A DNA stretch of 64,000 nucleotides from HGM04593 sp045631205. GTDB lineage: Bacteria > Bacteroidota > Bacteroidia > Bacteroidales > Bacteroidaceae. Positions 50,701-58,097 of the stretch are shown here, one piece after another. Under the pieces are notes generated by a model. That model saw only the letters and a program-made list of their open reading frames with translations, made no database searches and was not told the origin of the DNA. A program made the translations under genes and the position numbers. The stretch spans positions 62,001-126,000 of the forward strand of contig JAZQUI010000016.1 of NCBI GenBank assembly GCA_045631205.1, written 5' to 3'. The stretch's first letter is position 1; each line of letters begins with the position of its first letter.

Positions 50701-51462
50701 CTGTTTGCTGTTGATGCCTCTAAAAAACGTCTTGCACAAGGCACTTACGAGAACTTTGTTGTTGCAGGAACCTCTTCGTCGAACAGCAATGATGGTAAAG
50801 GTCCCGAGATTACAATGTACTTGAATTCACCGGTATTTGTCAACGGTGGAGAGGTTAATTCAACACCCTGTCTGTTTGCTACATTGTACGATGAAAACGG
50901 CATAAATACAGTGGGTACAGGTGTCGGTCACGACATTATGCTCATTGTAGATAACGATGCTGCCTACACATACAACCTCAATGAAGTTTATACTCCCGTG
51001 GTTGGCGATTATAAACGTGGTACAATAACAATGCCCATCGATGCTCTTGCACCCGGAGTACACACCCTTATATTGCGTGCCTGGGACTTGTATAATAACT
51101 CATCGGTTGAGGAACTCACCTTTGTTGTTGTGCCTAATCTTGCTCCCGGCGTTTCCGATGTGAAAATTTCTCCCAATCCGGCACGCTATGGTCAGACATC
51201 CTATTTTGTATTGACACACGATTTTCCATACAGTGCAATGGATATAACAATAGAGGTGTTCAATATTCAGGGACAAAAGGTGTGGGCAAATACCGAGAAT
51301 GCTGTTTGTGATGGAAACACCTATACCTGCGCCTGGGATGTTACAGCTATGGGCGGACAACCTATGCCCACCGGTGTTTATCTCTATCGTGCCACAATAT
51401 CGGCGGTAGGTAGTAGCGAGGTTACAAAAACAGGAAAATTTATGGTTATAAACAATAAATAA
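47713..51462 (+). CDS. porU: Type IX secretion system sortase PorU (C25-type peptidase)
   Basis: The 1249-residue protein has a signal peptide (MELKKIFISALLFASLTASA), an N-terminal beta region, and a gingipain-like C25 domain. KYLLLFGDSFVDNR is followed by catalytic His753 in NYSGHGSATMM and Cys786 in TSSCDIGPFD, a His-Cys spacing of 33 residues. Ig-like beta domains and a C-terminal FlgD-like/CTD region (VKISPNPARYGQ, ending GVYLYRATIS) complete it. PorU removes C-terminal signals of T9SS cargo at the cell surface and attaches them to A-LPS. porV follows after 49 bases and ispF after that, the Porphyromonas order. An ATG at 47719 is an alternative start. Confidence 0.93.
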   Translation: MIMELKKIFISALLFASLTASAQFTDVDWEPAKSDTILPQCTAVIPLPDDFAEYDYSVQVEYPEFQAMTAEEVARYRLSALEGMLQAYPLVETYTSMAAKRAMLDVSFLPVVVTDGKYVRINSYKLVVSRAKKASSPKKATATPATRYAENSVLASGRWVKIAVSERGVHQITTEQLSQMGFNNPSKVRLYGYGGNILPTTNIHTLVDDLCEVPLWRENGRLLFYANGTTSWTFSSSRFVHEENVFSLYGYYFITESTETPMQFPVEESASSYSSTTTTFPDYELYEKDAISLCNYGNIMLDNYNYASGRTKQYNFSLPEITGSSMSVDVSFGSSAEETTKVAVDVNGTKVGNMNVARRGTADFGKIASARYTSSSPRANTVVTLTHNVSTSTVSGYLDYIALNFTRNLAMRGSQINFRGANSSSSNTKFVISGATANTRVWRVSESDGIKQVSGVLSNGAYSVVAPGSYNDEYVAFNTSGTFPSVSVVGQVANQNLHSLGQIDMVIIVPSSGKFLAPAERLAEAHRTIDGITVAVVTAAQVYNEFSSGTPDATAYRRLMKMLYDRADDAVSAPKYLLLFGDSFVDNRMISYPNRSADDYLLCYESDNSVNAIYSYVHEDYYGFLDDSEGNNLLRDKVDIGVGRFPVQNLSQAEIVVDKTIAYMENKEAGDWQNVISLWGDDGDDDLPNQHMIDAEGVAAIVEKNYPSYIVDRIYWDDFEPVANSTGNSYPMVTEAIYKRLNTGALVVNYSGHGSATMMAHEMVWMASDMQALSSPRLPFWVTSSCDIGPFDIGDNSLAELALFNAKGGAVGLLTTTRTVRQVYNAVINKAFMEVLLTPVYEGQSQAVGDALRRAKNKVISSSGDLGENKLSFVLLGDPALRLNLPKYNFVVEKFNGESSSVSSQVSAGGMLSVEGYVADSDGNIVTDYSGVLSSSLYDSAEKVFTLDNLGYGSFEYTAHKKKLFVGSDSVKNGRFNITMPVPMDISYSGEPGRLNLFAVDASKKRLAQGTYENFVVAGTSSSNSNDGKGPEITMYLNSPVFVNGGEVNSTPCLFATLYDENGINTVGTGVGHDIMLIVDNDAAYTYNLNEVYTPVVGDYKRGTITMPIDALAPGVHTLILRAWDLYNNSSVEELTFVVVPNLAPGVSDVKISPNPARYGQTSYFVLTHDFPYSAMDITIEVFNIQGQKVWANTENAVCDGNTYTCAWDVTAMGGQPMPTGVYLYRATISAVGSSEVTKTGKFMVINNK

Positions 51463-51511
51463 GGGAAAACGGAGTTTTAATATAGTAATAGCAAACTTAA
51501 AAAGATAAAAA

Positions 51512-52702
51512 ATGACAAAAAATAGAATTCTAACAGCGTTGTTGATGGCGGTGATGTTGCTCCCCATCTATGCGCAGGAACAACAGATGAATTTTGTTGA
51601 AACCGGTGTGACTTCATTGTCCATCGCGCCCGACGCGCGTGCCGGTGCTTTGGGAGACGTTGGTGTTGCCACCGAGCCCGATGTCTTTTCACAATATTGG
51701 AACCCCGCCAAATATCCTTTTAACATAGCGCGTGCGGGTGTTGCAATGTCTTACACTCCCTGGTTGCGTCAGTTGGTTGGTGATATTGACCTTGTCAACC
51801 TTGCCGGTTTCTATCGTATTGGTGATTATTCGGCAGTAAGTAGCTCTCTCACATATTTCTCACTGGGTGAGGTTACAATGCTGGATAACGATATGACCAT
51901 AAAACCTTATGAGTTTGCCTTTGATGTGGCATACTCGCGTATGTTGTCGGAGAAACTTTCGGCGGCTATTGCTTTGCGTGTAATCTATTCCGATCTTAAA
52001 TATTCTCTTGATGAGGATGTGGAACCCGGTAAGGCATTTGCTGCCGACGTTGCATTGTATTATAACAATTATATAATGGTTGGCGACCGCGAGTGCTTGC
52101 TTGGTCTTGGTTTGAATATCTCCAATATCGGTACCAAAATATCATATAATGGTGGCGAGAGCAGTGAGTTCTTGCCCACAAACTTGCGTATCGGTGCTTC
52201 TTTGGTATATCCCATCGACGAGTACAATACGCTCTCTTTCAGTGCTGATATAAACAAGTTGCTTGTTCCTACCCGTCCTACATATAACCAGTTCCTTGAA
52301 GAGATGGGCTATGATCCCAATGACGGTATTGATAGAAAGGATGAGTACCGTTTGTGGATGGAACAGGATGGTTACAACGATATTTCTCCCATTTCGGGTA
52401 TCTTTAAATCGTTTAACGACGCTCCCGGTGGTTTTAGTGAGGAGTTGAAGGAGATTTATGGCGGTATCGGTGTGGAGTATTGTTATAACCAGAAGTTCTC
52501 GGTTCGTGCAGGTTATCACTATGAGAATGAGTTTAAAGGTAACAGAAAATACTACACCGTGGGTGCCGGTTTTAAGATGAGTGTCTTCTCGCTCGACGGT
52601 GCTTATCTTATTTCATCGGCTCAAAACAACCCGCTCGACCAAACTTTGCGTTTTTCTCTCTCATTTGATATGGATGGTTTGAGAGATCTTTTCCGTCGTT
52701 AA
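51512..52702 (+). CDS. porV: Type IX secretion system outer-membrane shuttle PorV
   Basis: The 396-residue protein has a signal peptide (ALLMAVMLLPIYAQ) and the FadL-like PorV signature ETGVTSLSIAPDARAGALGD followed by YWNPAKYPF, then a 14-strand-type barrel ending in LRFSLSFDMDGLRDLFRR. PorV carries exported proteins from the SprA translocon to PorU. Its place directly after porU supports the call over PorQ or other family members. It implies a working T9SS in this genome and fits the C-terminal tails on the two giant exported proteins here. Confidence 0.92.
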   Translation: MTKNRILTALLMAVMLLPIYAQEQQMNFVETGVTSLSIAPDARAGALGDVGVATEPDVFSQYWNPAKYPFNIARAGVAMSYTPWLRQLVGDIDLVNLAGFYRIGDYSAVSSSLTYFSLGEVTMLDNDMTIKPYEFAFDVAYSRMLSEKLSAAIALRVIYSDLKYSLDEDVEPGKAFAADVALYYNNYIMVGDRECLLGLGLNISNIGTKISYNGGESSEFLPTNLRIGASLVYPIDEYNTLSFSADINKLLVPTRPTYNQFLEEMGYDPNDGIDRKDEYRLWMEQDGYNDISPISGIFKSFNDAPGGFSEELKEIYGGIGVEYCYNQKFSVRAGYHYENEFKGNRKYYTVGAGFKMSVFSLDGAYLISSAQNNPLDQTLRFSLSFDMDGLRDLFRR

Positions 52703-52726
52703 TTGTTAAGTAAATAAAGGCTTTTT

Positions 52727-53200
52727 ATGATAAGAGTTGGTTTTGGTATAGATGTACACAAGTTTGTTGCCGGTCGCGATTTGTGGATAGGTGGTGTGAA
52801 GGTGCCTTATGAATTCGGCCTTGCCGGGCACTCCGATGCCGATGTGCTCATCCATGCGATTTGCGATGCTCTTTTAGGTGCTGCCAACTTGCGCGATATA
52901 GGCTTTCAGTTCCCCGACACATCGGATGAATTCCTGAATATCGACAGCAAGATTCTGTTGCGTCGTACAGGCGAATTGCTTGCCGAAAAGGGATACAGAA
53001 TCGGTAATATCGACTCAACGGTTGCGGCGCAGGCTCCTAAGCTCAACCCTTATATTCCTGAGATGCAGCGTGTTATGTCCGAGGTGTTGGGTATTGATGC
53101 CGATATGCTCTCAATAAAGGCTACAACTACCGAGAAATTGGGTTTTGAGGGACGTAAGGAGGGTATCACAGCCTACGCAACTGTTCTTATAGAGAAGTAA
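52727..53200 (+). CDS. ispF: 2-C-methyl-D-erythritol 2,4-cyclodiphosphate synthase
   Basis: The 157-residue enzyme of the MEP isoprenoid pathway shows the N-terminal GFGIDVHKF with metal-binding Asp and His, GLAGHSDADVLIHAICDALLGA, the DIGFQFPDT loop, and the C-terminal IKATTTEKLGFEGRKEGI. Length is normal. It follows porV by 24 bases, the same neighbour relation as in Porphyromonas, though it has no known role in secretion. Confidence 0.97.
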   Translation: MIRVGFGIDVHKFVAGRDLWIGGVKVPYEFGLAGHSDADVLIHAICDALLGAANLRDIGFQFPDTSDEFLNIDSKILLRRTGELLAEKGYRIGNIDSTVAAQAPKLNPYIPEMQRVMSEVLGIDADMLSIKATTTEKLGFEGRKEGITAYATVLIEK

Positions 53201-53211
53201 GCTTTTGCTGA

Positions 53212-54030
53212 ATGTCTAAAATCTCCTTTTTGAATATAATGTTATCGGCAGCCTTTGTGCTGCTGATTTCGTCTTGTGCCACCTTGTCGGATAGCGGGGT
53301 GGGGCGTGTGCGTAGCTATACGGTGGAGAGTGAACGGTTGCCCGAGTCGTTCAATGGCGTGCGCGTTGCTTTCATTTCTGATTTGCATTTCCCCAGTAAG
53401 TTTACGCCGAAAAGGTTGCGCAAACTTGTGCGTAAAATAGCGGATATCGGTGTCGAAATTCTGGCTTTTGGTGGTGATTATGTTTCGTCGGCGCAGAATG
53501 TTGAACCGCTTTTTTCGGCCTTTTCATCGCTGGAAACTGTCTATGGCAAGTATGCTGTGGCGGGTAATCACGATTATAAATTATACGATACTTTGCGGGT
53601 GGCAGCGCAACGAAACGGTATTGCAATGCTTGCCGATGAGGCTGCTTTTATTGCCGCAGGATTTGATACCATTTGTATTGCCGGGGTTTATAACTCTTTT
53701 AGGACTACTGCCTCGAATAAGGCACTTGTAGAGGCTTTGCCAGTCAACCTGTTTACTTTGATGCTTGCTCACTCCCCCGATTTTGCCCAGGATTCCTCTG
53801 TTGGCTGCGATTTGGTGCTATCGGGGCATACACACGGTGGTCAGGTAACATTTTTTGGTCTTTACACTCCGGTTAAAAATACGAAATACGGCACCCGCTT
53901 CTTACGCGGGCGTAATTTCACTGACAATGGTGTGACGGTTATTACAACAAACGGGGTGGGTACATCGCGTCGCAAAGTGCGTTTTTTAGTGCCAAGTGAG
54001 ATAGTTGTGGTTACTTTGAGAAGAAGATAA
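53212..54030 (+). CDS. Calcineurin-like metallophosphoesterase (YkuE-like), membrane-bound
   Basis: The 272-residue protein has an N-terminal lipoprotein-type signal (AAFVLLISSCATL) and the metallophosphoesterase motifs ISDLHF, GGDYV, GNHD and the late SGHTHGGQ, which together bind two metals. Members of this branch hydrolyse UDP-sugar or phospholipid-type phosphodiesters at the membrane. The substrate is unknown. It lies 11 bases after ispF in the same direction. Confidence 0.9.
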   Translation: MSKISFLNIMLSAAFVLLISSCATLSDSGVGRVRSYTVESERLPESFNGVRVAFISDLHFPSKFTPKRLRKLVRKIADIGVEILAFGGDYVSSAQNVEPLFSAFSSLETVYGKYAVAGNHDYKLYDTLRVAAQRNGIAMLADEAAFIAAGFDTICIAGVYNSFRTTASNKALVEALPVNLFTLMLAHSPDFAQDSSVGCDLVLSGHTHGGQVTFFGLYTPVKNTKYGTRFLRGRNFTDNGVTVITTNGVGTSRRKVRFLVPSEIVVVTLRRR

Positions 54031-54087
54031 CCAGTGTATGAGAAATGTTTTGTATCTTCGCATCGAATTCACTCTGTTACTTTGATT

Positions 54088-55173
54088 ATGAACGGTTTTT
54101 CACATATTGATGAGATTTATATGCGTCGTTGTCTGCACCTTGCTTCTTGTGGTGTTGGCGGCACCTCTCCCAATCCGGCTGTGGGCGCGGTAATCGTGTG
54201 CGACGGTCGCATAATTGGCGAGGGCTATCATATACGCGCCGGAGAACCTCATGCCGAAGTTAATGCTGTCAGATCGGTAAAGGAAACTGACATAAAACTG
54301 CTCTCCAGCTCTACGATGTATGTGAGTCTCGAACCCTGCTCGCATTATGGAAAGACACCCCCTTGCGCCGAGTTGATAATCTCCTGTGCAATCCCTCGTG
54401 TGGTGATAGCAGTACGCGATGCCAATGCGCAGGTTAATGGTGGCGGTATTGCACTTTTGCGTTCTGCCGGGGTGGATGTTGTTGTGGGCGTGTTGCGCGA
54501 CGAAGCTTATGATGTAAATAAAAATTTCTTTACAAATCACACGCTTGCCCGTCCGCGTGTAATCCTCAAATGGGCCGAAAGTGCCGATGGGTACATCGAT
54601 TTTCATCGTTCCTCTTCGGCAGAGCCGCCTGCGCAGTTGTCAAATGCTCTTTCCCGTGTACTTGTGCATAAATTGCGCTCGCGTTGCGATGCTATACTTG
54701 TTGGTACCCGCACTGCGTTGCTCGACAATCCATCGCTCGATGTTCGTTACTGGGGCGGTCGTTCGCCGTTGAGGCTTGTTATAGACCGTAAAGGTGTGCT
54801 GCCGGCATCGCTCAAATTGTTCGATGGCTCGCGCCATACAATTATCTTTACCCAGGCTGAAATACCAGGTAAGTTTGCTGCGAATGTGGAGCAGGTTGTG
54901 CTGGATTTCTCTTTCGATGTGTTATCGCAAATTCTCTCTTTTCTCCATGCCCGCAAAGTTGGCAGTCTGCTTGTTGAGGGTGGTAGCCGTCTGTTGCAAA
55001 GTTTTCTGGATGCCGGCTTATGGGACGATGTGCGAGTTGAAACCAATCCTTCTCTGTTCTTGAACGACGGTGTTCCGTCGCCGGTAATGTCGGGTGGGGT
55101 TTGTGTTGAAAAACGAAACTTTGCAGGTAATAAAATTGCAACTTTTGTATCAAAAAATCCATATAATCTATAA
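54088..55173 (+). CDS. ribD: Bifunctional riboflavin biosynthesis deaminase/reductase
   Basis: The 361-residue protein combines an N-terminal cytidine-deaminase-fold domain (residues 1-145) with a C-terminal reductase domain. The deaminase zinc motifs are PHAEVNAV and PCSHYGKTPPCAE. The reductase shows LKWAESADGYID, DAILVGTRTALLDNP and VEGGSRLLQSFLDAGLWDD. It makes the ribitylamino-pyrimidine precursor of riboflavin. I chose ATG 54088 (MNGFSHIDEIYMRR); an in-frame GTG at 54034 would add a tail with no similarity to the family. A TATCTTCG box lies near 54052. Confidence 0.94.
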   Translation: MNGFSHIDEIYMRRCLHLASCGVGGTSPNPAVGAVIVCDGRIIGEGYHIRAGEPHAEVNAVRSVKETDIKLLSSSTMYVSLEPCSHYGKTPPCAELIISCAIPRVVIAVRDANAQVNGGGIALLRSAGVDVVVGVLRDEAYDVNKNFFTNHTLARPRVILKWAESADGYIDFHRSSSAEPPAQLSNALSRVLVHKLRSRCDAILVGTRTALLDNPSLDVRYWGGRSPLRLVIDRKGVLPASLKLFDGSRHTIIFTQAEIPGKFAANVEQVVLDFSFDVLSQILSFLHARKVGSLLVEGGSRLLQSFLDAGLWDDVRVETNPSLFLNDGVPSPVMSGGVCVEKRNFAGNKIATFVSKNPYNL

Positions 55174-55221
55174 AATATTATAAATAACGCGCGAAAAGTG
55201 GGCTAAAACAAAAAATGTTGC

Positions 55222-55229
55222 TAATTTTG
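55222..55229 (+). promoter_or_regulatory. Promoter -7 box TAATTTTG
   Basis: An exact TAnnTTTG box 26 bases before the ATG at 55256. It probably drives the run of co-directional genes from the DUF6242 lipoprotein through porG. Confidence 0.55.
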
Positions 55230-55255
55230 TAGATTGAATATCAGTATCAATATCT

Positions 55256-56620
55256 ATGAGAAAAAGCACTGTAATATATTTAGCCCTTTTTGCGTTGATT
55301 CTTTGCGGCGTGTCGTGCAGCAATGATGATGACAATTCGGCAACATCGAGTAAGTCGCCTTATGCTTATGTAAAGTCTTTCAGCATAGGTAATATTAAAT
55401 CTCCTTTTCACGATTTTACGGTCGATGGCCGTGATACTATTGTGGAGAAGGTTGTGTCGGGCGATGAATTTGTTTTTGTGGTTGACAACAAGACACGAGA
55501 GGTCTATAATGCCGACTCCCTCACTTACGGAACAAAAGTGAATAAAGTTGTTGCTACTCTTTCGTGTGTAGGTGTGCCCTATCGTTACGACGCTAATCTT
55601 GGTTCGTACGTTTATTTCTCATCTACCGACTCTATTGATTTTACATCTCCGGTGAATGTGCGTATAATGTCAACCGACGACACCTATGAGGTTGATTACA
55701 CCGTAAAGGTGAATGTGCATAGCGTTGACCCCGATTTGATGGTGTGGAGCCGTTTTTCAAATGCTGCGCTTGCCGATATTGTTCCTGTAAAAATGTTTGA
55801 GAAGGGTGGCGAGATCTATCTCTTCTGTACCGACGCTGCGGGTGCTCCTCTTGTGGGTGTGACATCATCTGCGGGTACTCCTGAGTGGAATTTTACTGCA
55901 ATCTCGGCTCCTGAGTCGTTCGACCTTGCTTCGTTGCAACTTTTCGGCGAAAAATTCTATATGCTTGCCTCGGGCGATGTTTATGTATCGAACGATGCTG
56001 TTGTTTGGAGTGTGGCTTCCGAGGGTAATGGCTTTGTGTCGTTGTTCGCTATCTCGGGCAATGGCGAAAAAATGTGGGCTTCCACTGCCGGAGAGTTGTA
56101 CTCGACTGCCGACGGAGTGGCTTTTGAGTCTGTTTCCACCATACCTACCGGTTTCCCTATATATGGTTGCAGTTACACAAATTCGTCATTGAATACCAAT
56201 GCGAGCATTAACCGCACAATGCTTGTCGGTTATGCCGACGCAGAAAAGCAGGGCGCTGTAAAGGTATGGAGCATGCTTTCGAACAGCGGGGAGTGGTACG
56301 AATATGAGTTTGGCGACGATAAAAACATTTGCCCTTCGTTTGAGCGTCTTGTCGTTCTCGGCTACGATGGTGCGATGTTTGCGATAGGCGGTTCTGCTGT
56401 TGTAGGTGAAAAAAACTTACTACCTTTCGAGAAGTTCTATATCTCTCGCGACAATGGTGTGGTGTGGAAAGCTTGTACCGATTATGCTCTCTCGCTTCCT
56501 GTCGAATTGAAAGGCTGCGATGTGCCTTTTGCGGCAATGGTGTCGCAAGACGATTATATGTGGATAGTAACTCCCGAGAATGCGTGGAGAGGAAAGATAA
56601 ACCGTTTGGGTTTCAAATAA
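55256..56620 (+). CDS. DUF6242-type lipoprotein
   Basis: The 454-residue protein has a lipoprotein signal (FALILCGVSCSNDDD), an N-terminal Ig-like beta domain (about 35-165) and a C-terminal beta-propeller-like region (about 170-450). The propeller has repeated blade strands such as GEIYLFCTDAAG, EKFYMLASGDVYVSND, AMFAIGGSAVVG and FYISRDNGVVWKACTD. This matches what I know as DUF6242 in Bacteroidetes, whose function is unknown. The next gene (porG-like) starts 12 bases later. Confidence 0.78.
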   Translation: MRKSTVIYLALFALILCGVSCSNDDDNSATSSKSPYAYVKSFSIGNIKSPFHDFTVDGRDTIVEKVVSGDEFVFVVDNKTREVYNADSLTYGTKVNKVVATLSCVGVPYRYDANLGSYVYFSSTDSIDFTSPVNVRIMSTDDTYEVDYTVKVNVHSVDPDLMVWSRFSNAALADIVPVKMFEKGGEIYLFCTDAAGAPLVGVTSSAGTPEWNFTAISAPESFDLASLQLFGEKFYMLASGDVYVSNDAVVWSVASEGNGFVSLFAISGNGEKMWASTAGELYSTADGVAFESVSTIPTGFPIYGCSYTNSSLNTNASINRTMLVGYADAEKQGAVKVWSMLSNSGEWYEYEFGDDKNICPSFERLVVLGYDGAMFAIGGSAVVGEKNLLPFEKFYISRDNGVVWKACTDYALSLPVELKGCDVPFAAMVSQDDYMWIVTPENAWRGKINRLGFK

Positions 56621-56632
56621 GCAACGAAGAGA

Positions 56633-57334
56633 ATGAAAAACACAACTTTTTGTAAAATTGTTTTGTTCGGTTTGCTGCTGTTTGGAGCGGTAAGTGTCTC
56701 TCGTGCCGATGATCTCGAATATAGAATGGAGGTAGGCGGTATGACCGGTGTTTCAAGTTATTATGGCGATGCAAACTATAATGGCTTGTTCAACAATATG
56801 AGCATAATGGGTGGCCTTGTGGGGCGTTACAATATAAATCCGAGAATGTCGGTCAAGGGTGCGCTTGCAATTGGCAAAATCTCAGGTAACACAGCCGATT
56901 CAGACAATCGCTTCCCCGCAGGTGATATAGAGTTCAGCCGTTCTGTGTACGACTTGTCGGTGATGTTTGAATGTAACTTCTTTGCTTATGGTTACGGAGC
57001 AGCGTATAAGGGTACGCGACGCTTTACTCCCTATATTTTTGGTGGTCTCGGTGCTACATACGCGCCTGCACCATTAGAGGGCCTTTTCACTGTAAATATT
57101 CCTTTGGGTCTGGGTGTTAAGTATAAGTTTGCCCCTCGTTGGAACGTGGGCTGTGAGTTTACTTTGCACTGCACATTATCCGACAACCTTGATGTTACCA
57201 GCGAGCAACAACCAATACTCAGCGACCCTTATGGTATAAAGAGCAGTGGCTTGAAGAACAAGGACAATTACTCCTTTCTGTCGTTTTTTGTAACCTACGA
57301 CATCTTCCCAAAATATCGCAAGTGCAACAATTGA
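56633..57334 (+). CDS. porG: Type IX secretion outer-membrane protein PorG-like (DUF6089)
   Basis: The 233-residue protein has a signal peptide (KIVLFGLLLFGAVSVSRA) and an eight-strand barrel pattern typical of DUF6089: EVGGMTGVSSYYGDAN near the N-terminus, RFTPYIFGGLGATY in the middle, and a terminal aromatic strand FFVTYDIFPKYR. In Porphyromonas, porG lies directly before uppS, bamA and two ompH genes, exactly as here. PorG associates with the PorK/N ring under the outer membrane. The call rests on family pattern and synteny. Confidence 0.8.
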   Translation: MKNTTFCKIVLFGLLLFGAVSVSRADDLEYRMEVGGMTGVSSYYGDANYNGLFNNMSIMGGLVGRYNINPRMSVKGALAIGKISGNTADSDNRFPAGDIEFSRSVYDLSVMFECNFFAYGYGAAYKGTRRFTPYIFGGLGATYAPAPLEGLFTVNIPLGLGVKYKFAPRWNVGCEFTLHCTLSDNLDVTSEQQPILSDPYGIKSSGLKNKDNYSFLSFFVTYDIFPKYRKCNN

Positions 57335-57359
57335 TATAAATTAAAAAATATATAACAAT

Positions 57360-58097
57360 ATGAACTACTCGGAACTTGTAAATACGGAAAACGTACCGCA
57401 GCATATAGCAATAATAATGGATGGAAACGGTCGCTGGGCACAACAGCGCGGTCTTGATCGCTCGCAGGGGCATCAGGCAGGTGCAGCAACAGTGCGCAAA
57501 CTGGTTGAAAATGCTCTTAAACTGGGTGTCAAGTATTTGACGCTATATACCTTTTCCACAGAAAACTGGAAACGTCCGCAGGCCGAGGTAGCCGCTCTAA
57601 TGGCTCTTTTGTTCGAATCTATTGAAGAGGAACTTTTTGTAAAGAACAATGTGGCTTTCCGCATAATAGGTGACTTGGATAAGTTGCCGCAGAATGTGCG
57701 TGAGCGTTTGGAGGGGTGTATGGAACGTACTGCAAAGAACGACAGTATGACACTTGTTCTTGCATTGAGCTATTCGGCAAAATGGGAGATAACGGAGGCT
57801 GTCCGTAATATCGCATTACGCGCAAAGAGTGGCGAACTTGCAATAGAGAATATCGATGATGAGCTTATCTCGTCGGAACTCACCACCGCTTTTATGCCCG
57901 ACCCCGACCTCCTCATACGCACCGGTAAGGAACAGCGTTTGAGTAACTTCCTCTTGTGGCAGTGTGCATACTCTGAATTCTATTTTACCGAGGTACTCTG
58001 GCCCGACTTCGACAACGAGGAACTCTGCAAGGCTGTGTGCGAATATCAGAAGCGTCAGCGCAGATATGGATTGACCGGTGAACAGGTTAGTAAATGA
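57360..58097 (+). CDS. uppS: Isoprenyl transferase (undecaprenyl diphosphate synthase)
   Basis: The 245-residue cis-prenyltransferase makes the carrier lipid for cell-wall synthesis. It shows HIAIIMDGNGRWAQQRGL with the catalytic Asp, GHQAGAATVRKLVENAL, YTLYTFSTENWKRP, and the late DLLIRTGKEQRLSNFLLWQ. Length is normal. Its stop overlaps the start of bamA by four bases, so the two are translationally coupled. Confidence 0.97.
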   Translation: MNYSELVNTENVPQHIAIIMDGNGRWAQQRGLDRSQGHQAGAATVRKLVENALKLGVKYLTLYTFSTENWKRPQAEVAALMALLFESIEEELFVKNNVAFRIIGDLDKLPQNVRERLEGCMERTAKNDSMTLVLALSYSAKWEITEAVRNIALRAKSGELAIENIDDELISSELTTAFMPDPDLLIRTGKEQRLSNFLLWQCAYSEFYFTEVLWPDFDNEELCKAVCEYQKRQRRYGLTGEQVSK

